Source: Phialocephala subalpina (Eukaryota; Ascomycota; Leotiomycetes; Helotiales; Mollisiaceae). From it: 64,000 bases of DNA. The stretch is from contig FJOG01000009.1 of NCBI GenBank assembly GCA_900073065.1, positions 1,504,267 to 1,568,266 of the forward strand. The letters are read 5' to 3'. The notes beneath the pieces were generated by a model. That model was not told where the DNA came from. It did not search any database and saw only the letters and a list, made by a program, of their open reading frames with translations. This document shows, one piece after another, positions 57,818-64,000 of this stretch; the stretch's first letter is position 1, and every line of letters begins with the position of its first letter. The translations under genes and the position numbers were made by a program.

Positions 57818-59680
57818 ATGGGGAAAGGTGAGTCGCCTCTAATCCCTCTATGTGTCAAAGGTAGTACTGACACTATTGTGCGGTGTAGGCACCGATAAAC
57901 TCTATGTGAGTACAACCGCCGCCATGAACACCCAGAGCTTGTCCCCTCCATTCCGTTGGCATCATTTCTGACCATAGTGCAGATTACACACTCGGAGTGG
58001 TCCTCGTCCGACGCATACTCCGCCAGCGCCGGCTCGAACGTATCACAAAAAGCCCCAAACGGCTCCTCCTTCAAACGCCTACCCTTCAATTTCTGCGCCG
58101 CGAGTCTCCAACCCTTCAAACACCCAGTCTGCACTGCAGAAGGCACAATCTTCGATGTCGAAATCATAAGCCAATGGTTAGCGAAGCACGGAACGAATCC
58201 AATCAATGGCAAGCCGTTGAAGGAGAAAGACCTGATTAAGCTCAACTTTGCGCGCAATGGAGACACGGATGCACATGACGGCGGGGGTGGCGCTGGGGAT
58301 GGGAAGGGCGAGATGGTGGATCCTGTGACGTTCAAGGTTTTTACGGATAATACGCATATTGTGGCAATCAGACATGGAAGTGAGGCGAATGTCTTTGCTT
58401 GGGAGACTGTTGAGAGGTTGAACATTAAGCCGAAGATGTGGTTGGATTTGGTTGATGATCGGGAGTTTGGCAGATCAGATATCATCACGCTGCAGGATCC
58501 ACAGAATATTGAGAGTCGAGATTTGAGCAAGTTCAAGTTCTTGAAGGATGGAGAGACTGTGCTTAGCAAGGAGCAAGAAGAGGAGAGGCAGAAGGGAAGC
58601 GTGAACATCGATGCGCTAGGACGAGTTGGAGACAAAGTGTTGAGGGCGAAAGAGGCTGTCGAAAAGGCGAGGAGGGAAAGAGAAGCTGGCGGAGACGTCA
58701 ATCGAACGAAGGCGATGGCAAAATCCGGACAAGCGATGGCTCCTCCCAAGCCCTCGATGTTACAGGAGAAGAAGATGGCATACAATGCAGCTCAGTACAC
58801 AACCGGAAAGGCAGCTGCAAGTTTCACGTCTACAGGTCTCACGCCCGAGACCAGCGGAGAGCGAGCTTTGCTTAGCGACGAGGAATACATGCTTCGGCCC
58901 AAGAGGGTCAAAATCAAAGGTTATGCTCGCATCGAGACAAATCTAGGTTCTATCAATATCGAACTCCAAACAGAAACTGCGCCGAGAGCGGTATGGAACT
59001 TTGTTCATCTAGCGAAGAAGGGTTACTACAACGGCGTCAAGTTTCACCGAAACATCAGAAATTTTATGATTCAAGGTGGTGATCCTACTGGTACCGGCAA
59101 AGGAGGCTCAAGTATCTGGGGCAAGAACTTCAACGACGAATTCGATGGACCTCTGACACACGATGCAAGAGGCGTTATGAGTATGGCCAACAAAGGAAAG
59201 AATACAAACTCGAGTCAGTTCTTTATCACATACAAGGCTGCGAAGCATCTCGACCGGAAGCATACAATCTTCGGCCGGGTTGTTGGTGGCCTTGATGTAT
59301 TGTCGAAATTGGAGAATGCTCCGGTCGATGATGGCAATCGACCACTGGACGATATCGTTATGGAGAACGTGGTGGTATTTGTCGACCCATTCGAGGAATT
59401 CCAGAAGCAGAAACGGGAGAAGGACGAGGTAGAGAAGCAAAAAGAGGAGATTAAGAAGCAAGGTGGTACGGAGGATGATAAGATAACCTGGACCGGGAAG
59501 CGAATTAGGAATGATGGCACCGTCGTACAAACAGAAGGGCCTGGCGGGGTTGGCAGATACTTGAAAGCGGCTGCAGCAGACACAGCCAATAGCAAGTATG
59601 TCGAGGATGACGTGCTCGAATCAGAGCCGGTCAAGAAGAAGATCAAATCTGGGGGGTTTGGGAATTTTGACAGCTGGTGA
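57818..59680 (+). CDS. cyp8: U-box cyclophilin Cyp8/PPIL2-like, 574 aa
   Basis: Three exons with two very short leading ones: 57818-57827 (10 nt), 57889-57905 (17 nt), 57983-59680. The join gives MGKGTDKLYITHSEWSSSDA, the family start. U-box at about 34-90 (LPFNFCAASLQPFKHPVCT ... GTIFDVEIISQWLAKH). A middle region (VDPVTFKVFTDNTHIVAIRH) is typical of PPIL2. Cyclophilin domain at about 310-470: INIELQTETAPRAVWNFVHL, FHRNIRNFMIQGGDPTGTG, SMANKGKNTNSSQFFITY and HTIFGRVVGG. Key PPIase residues visible include the Arg-x-Ile-x-x-Phe-Met-Ile-Gln-Gly-Gly core. It joins E3-type U-box activity with prolyl isomerase activity in the nucleus/spliceosome. A longer ORF start upstream (57956) is intronic. 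Confidence 0.95.
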
Positions 59681-60334
59681 ACATTAGGTCCTTATCACGG
59701 AGCGGGACGAATTGTCCTCCTTCAAAGTTAAGAGACAGCTGCGGGCACCAGCTTTTGCTGTCCCCTATTCTCGGAGCCGATTAAGGACGTACAACGGTCA
59801 TTTAGTTGGCAATACTTTCAGCTCTGGCACAAGAACGTGGGGTTGTCAAGTTGATAATGAAGCTACCTCGAGACTATCCCATCCCGGCAGCCTTTCGATA
59901 CCAGAGTCTCAAGATCAGATCATCCATTCGATCATCAACACAGCACAACAATGCTTAGGAGAATTGAAGTATAATGATATACTTCCATCAGGAATACCTC
60001 CAAGATAGATAGATTCCTCAATCTGTAATATTAAAAGTTTGACAGCTGGTGTTGTGATCCCTTGCCGTGCATGTGACACAGGAATAGGCGCAATGCAGCC
60101 CTACCAGAATGGAAGGCAGATAACGGTCATAAGTTTCCGCTCCTTTGGAACTCGACCTCGACAACAATCTTCCGTCTTTTCCAACCGCCTTTCCTACCGG
60201 AATTGGGTTTCACGGGGCCATGGGATTTCGGTGATAGTCAGACCACTTTATGCGACCGCGTTGTACATCCCGAGCATCGTTTGCGATTCAAACCGATACA
60301 AAGCCGACTCTAGCCACCCAATTTCGACCTCATA
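59681..60334. other. Intergenic between CYP8 and Zn2Cys6 gene
   Basis: 3' flank of CYP8 and promoter of the next gene. The plus-strand ORFs at 59712 and 60039 have no recognisable content. Confidence 0.5.
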
Positions 60335-63300
60335 ATGTCGAGCGCACCAAGCTACGATACCCAGGTACAAGCAGTCAATCTTACAGACAGTCCACAGCTA
60401 ATGATTCATTCAGTCCAAGAATTTACAGTATCCTCTGCATGCTGAAAGCTCCAATGGCTCGAGCAACTCCCCCGCAGCCCCGCAGCAAGCAGGACAGCAA
60501 CCTCCACAACACAAAAGAGTCTATCAAGCCTGCATACCATGCCGTCGGCGCAAAGTAAAATGCGACCTAGGAAGTGTCGACAATCCCAGCGATCCACCCT
60601 GTGTGCGATGTAGGAGAGAGAGTAAGGAGTGCTTCTTCTCTGCGACGAGGAGGAAGCGCAAGCACGAGGATGGCGGCGCAGATAGCCTCGATGGATACGA
60701 TCAGGACGATTACATGATTCGAAATGGGAGGAAGATGGTACAAGGCTCTCCGCCGGCCCCAAATAGACAGTCTTCGATGGGAGCTCCTGCTCGCGCATCT
60801 GTGTCTTATACCGATAATGCCCCGGTTCCTGGACCACCGCTGACGCCTGGCGGGTCGATTGGACGTCCGCAACCTTTGCGGCGGCCGAATCAGGGCGAGA
60901 GAGGGGAGAATAGCGGCAACGATGATTACGGAGATGGACCAAATACTCAGCTGGATAATCCGGAGGCGCAGGAGGTGATGCGGCGAGAGGTTTACGGTGA
61001 GCAATTCCTGGTTCGCTCTGTTGATGCAATCCTCGAGGTCTTGTCACAATAGGCATTGTCTACCTGCAAGCTTCCGTTAGTTTCTGAGACCGGTAGGAAT
61101 ACCTGAAATGTCTCAGAAAACAATAGACATTGTTGAGCCGATGTTGACCGACCTGTTGCCCGACATTGTAGTAATGCACAATATCTATTACAAGTTCGAA
61201 CATTGGCACTCTGGAGATGATGATTTCAGTCTAAACAAATGCTGACTTTCTGTAGGACCCCACGATGCTCTGGATCTTCTCTACAAGGCTGCCACGAATA
61301 CTACAAATAATCAAGGTCATAGGAGAGAAAGAAGCAGCAGCCAACTTTCGCCAATTCTGAACAATAACTCTTCCATACACCAATCCCTCCCTCCTCCTTC
61401 ACGAAGCAGTAATCAAGCTTTCCCTGACCATCTCATGCGTCCTCCAGAGCCGCGACGTGAACCAGTGATCGATCCTGCATTAGCAACGGAAGGTCTTGAA
61501 AGACCCGAACGGACCCAAGAGCAAGGCTACAAAGATGCAATCAAGGCCTGGTCACGATTCAGATTTGTCCGAGCCGGATGGTTTACGCCACCTGAGGCGA
61601 TTGACTACATTGATTAGTACGCACCGTCTTCCTTTGCAACGAGTACTGCTAACTCGGATAGTTACTACTCTTACCTGTCTCCGTTAACCCCTATATCTCC
61701 TCCCACCTTTCGTGATCCTGGCACTCACCCCACCTTGCTGACCGAAGAACCCATTTTGAGCGTTACTCTTCTGACCATTGCCTCTCGATACAAGCAAATC
61801 ACGGGGCCGGGTGGCCATTGCCGGTCACATGCGATTCATGAGCAGCTCTGGACGTATCTCAGGGGCATGATTGAGAGATGTCTTTGGGGTCAAGAAGCAT
61901 TTGGAGGAGGATTCTGCGGATCTGGAGGAGATTCGGAAGCGCAGACTTCTAGCACAGCTCCATGGCGAGGCTTAAGAAAAGGAAGTCTGAGGACATTAGG
62001 AACGATCGAGAGTTTGATGATGCTCACGGAATGGCATCCACGCGCCCTTCACTTTCCACCGGCCGAAGCTACTGACGAACTAATGCTTCCATCATACGAG
62101 ATATCAGACACGTATAGTACAGATGACGAGGCTGGTGCTCGGCTTCCGAGAGGTGTTGGGGGAAAGAGGATTGAAAGCTGGCTCGAACCTGCTTGGAGAA
62201 GTGATCGCATGTGTTGGATGCTTCTGAGCACGGCTATGGGACTTTCATACGAACTTGGTGTTTTCGATAACATCGAGGAGCTATTGGCTGCTGGTGGCGA
62301 AATGACCCGACCAGAATACGATGATCAAGCTTATCGAGAGCGAGCTGGGAGGATCAAGAGACTTCTACTGATATATGTCACTCAGCTTGCTGGTCGTCTC
62401 GGATGGACTAACATGGTACCTGAAAACTTGCGCGTCACAGATATCGTCTTCGCCCCTCGTAAGAGACGGGCGTCGATAGATGGCAAGACGCCTGAAACTA
62501 ATACCTCTGTATCAAACACCTTCAGCTACATCCCCGACCTGGAACTCGATGACCAGATCATTCATTGTTGGGCGGGTATCAGCAATGCTATGCGCATTGG
62601 CAATGAGAAGCTGTTCAAGTCAAGACAATATACCACTAAGATCATTCAAGATGGTAGTTACATCGAGCTTCTAAAAGAGTTCCAACCCCTCCTCGCTGGA
62701 TGGCGCAAAGAGTTCGACAGATTCCGCTTACCTACATACATGCGACATATTCTGTCCATCGAGTACGAGTATGTTCGGATATATGTCAACTCGCTATCGT
62801 TGCAAGCTGTAGTCGAGAGATGTACGAACAATGCGGGCAACAACTCAAACCCTCCTGGGGCTACCGCTAACGGAAATGTCCTCTCACCTGAAACGCAAAA
62901 TTACTATGGCAAACTTCCTCTCGCAAGATTAGGTGGCTTTACCAAAGCAGATCAGGAATATGTTCGTGAAGTCGTCGATGGCAGTCGAAGTCTCCTCAGA
63001 ACCGTCGTCGATGGACTCTTACCAGGAGATTACCTCAAGCACGCCCCAGTCCGCAGCTACTTCCGCATCATCAGCGGCGCCATGTTCCTTCTTAAGACCT
63101 TCGCATTGGGAGCTTCCAAAGCCGACGTCGAAATCAGCATAGGGCTAATGGACAAAGCCGTCGACGCCTTACGAAACTGCGTAGTTGACGACGTACATCT
63201 TGGTATCCGCTTCGCAGATCTCCTCGAAACGCTGACATCTCGCCTCCGAAGCCGCTTCATCAGTGCTCCAACTGGTCCTCAACCACCTGAGAGTGTAAGC

Positions 63301-63799
63301 AGAAACCGCAGTCCGGTCATGCATCAAGAACCAAATGCAAAGAGAACGAAAGCGGAGCAAGCGGATATGATTCGAGAATGGAATGCTGGGACACCAAATT
63401 ACATGGGCAACACTGGTTCGTCTCACCTTCCTTCCCCTCTTTCCCCATCCGTTCAAAATCCCCTTCCCTACTAATACCACTACAGATCTCAACGTCTCAG
63501 CAACCCCCTTCGACCTAAACTCCGGCTCCTTCTTCCCCAACCCCTCCACCCCCTACAACTCTAACAACGCCGCTCCTGGCTCCGCCTACGGCGACATGCA
63601 AGACGTTTTTGGCTCCGCAACCGGTGATTGGAACGCGGGAGGTAATGAGATGTGGTATCTCCCGCCTGGTACGGCCTTCTATCAGCATATTAATGAGCAG
63701 GGGGTTACGCAGACGGCGGAGGGGGTCAATGTAGGAGGGATGGATCTGTTGGATTTTATGGCTTTGGATAATCCGGGATTTGGGGATGGAGGGTTCTGA
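60335..63799 (+). CDS. Large Zn2Cys6 transcription factor, 1013 aa
   Basis: Five exons: 60335-60364, 60414-60996, 61256-61616, 61662-63415, 63486-63799; introns 49, 259, 45 and 70 nt, frames closing. Zinc cluster at about 41-79: C-x2-C-x6-C-x12-C-x2-C-x6-C ([12 protein letters not shown] ... [13 protein letters not shown]) followed by ATRRKRK, the class seen in Aro80/Tea1-like proteins. Next the conserved [33 protein letters not shown] and [13 protein letters not shown], then a long middle homology region, and a C-terminal [14 protein letters not shown] plus an acidic/aromatic end ([13 protein letters not shown]) likely to be the activation domain. The target pathway is not determined; the Aro80 comparison is tentative. 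Confidence 0.87.
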
Positions 63800-64000
63800 G
63801 TTGAGAACTTTCTTTCTCTGTGCAGATTCTTGTTTTACTTGGGTGTGATAAGCGTGTACGGGCGTTTGGCGCTTTGCCTTTCTTCTATTTTCTCTTACTG
63901 ACATTTTGGAGATACGAAATCACAGGAAGTACATCGAAGGAAGATTTCTAGAGAAAACCGAACTACCCTTTTCATGTCTTAGTTTCTGTATACACTTTAA

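Noticed and set aside
57742..58785. 347-codon minus-strand ORF
   Set aside because: Antisense shadow of CYP8; no domain, while the plus strand encodes a complete U-box cyclophilin.
1..64000. tRNA, rRNA or CRISPR arrays
   Set aside because: Looked for tRNA B-box motifs (GGTTCGA) and regular repeat arrays; matches found (for example near 20600) lie in coding sequence without a cloverleaf.

Overview
The window is nuclear DNA of a filamentous ascomycete (Pezizomycotina). The evidence is short introns, mostly 45-130 nt, with GTAAGT/GTATGT/GTGAGT-type donors; genes on both strands without operons; and fungal-only families (HET, HeLo, 2EXR, Zn2Cys6 factors, WSC, DUF4112). A Leotiomycetes-like origin is my impression only. 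Exon structures below were worked out by hand from frames and splice sites, and reading frames close across the junctions unless stated otherwise.

Layout. 1-6.6 kb is gene-poor and holds a small 30-bp-TIR element (4911-5164) and unconvincing ORFs. 6.6-16 kb is accessory: a 2EXR protein, a HeLo-domain cell-death-type gene with a frame break, a second TIR element (about 10515-11154) just upstream of it, a divergent amidohydrolase / 2-oxoglutarate oxygenase pair, and a second 2EXR gene. 16-33 kb is a housekeeping block: an unrecognised 530-aa protein, a Cwc23-type J-protein, the mitochondrial Fe-S protein Iba57/Caf17 (frame break in its leader), the decapping enzyme Dcp2, a DUF4112 protein, ribonucleotide reductase small subunit, SRP9, an SGNH hydrolase and a DUF1308 protein. 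33.7-40.7 kb is accessory and damaged: a HET-domain gene with a frame break, a decayed multi-pass membrane protein gene, a WSC-domain wall protein, a Ser/Thr-rich remnant, and two perfect tandem duplications whose unit is 250 bp in both cases. 40.7-48.3 kb carries the replication-checkpoint protein Dpb11/Rad4 (TopBP1) and an arrestin-like trafficking adaptor. 49.5-55.1 kb looks like a small metabolic neighbourhood: a six-exon Zn2Cys6 factor, an FMN reductase ending 16 bp from it, a cupin protein, and a membrane protein with an in-frame TAG. 55.3-63.8 kb holds an unrecognised 435-aa protein, the U-box cyclophilin Cyp8, and a 1013-aa Zn2Cys6 factor.

How they fit together. RNR2 has an MluI-box (ACGCGT) promoter site, as expected for a G1/S gene, and Dpb11 also acts in S phase. 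Dcp2, Cwc23, Cyp8 and SRP9 serve RNA turnover, splicing and protein targeting. I found no clear new multi-gene system. The best candidates for follow-up are the divergent amidohydrolase/oxygenase pair, the factor/FMN-reductase/cupin neighbourhood, the two TIR elements, and the twin 250-bp duplications, which may be an assembly artefact. I saw no tRNA, rRNA or CRISPR array.
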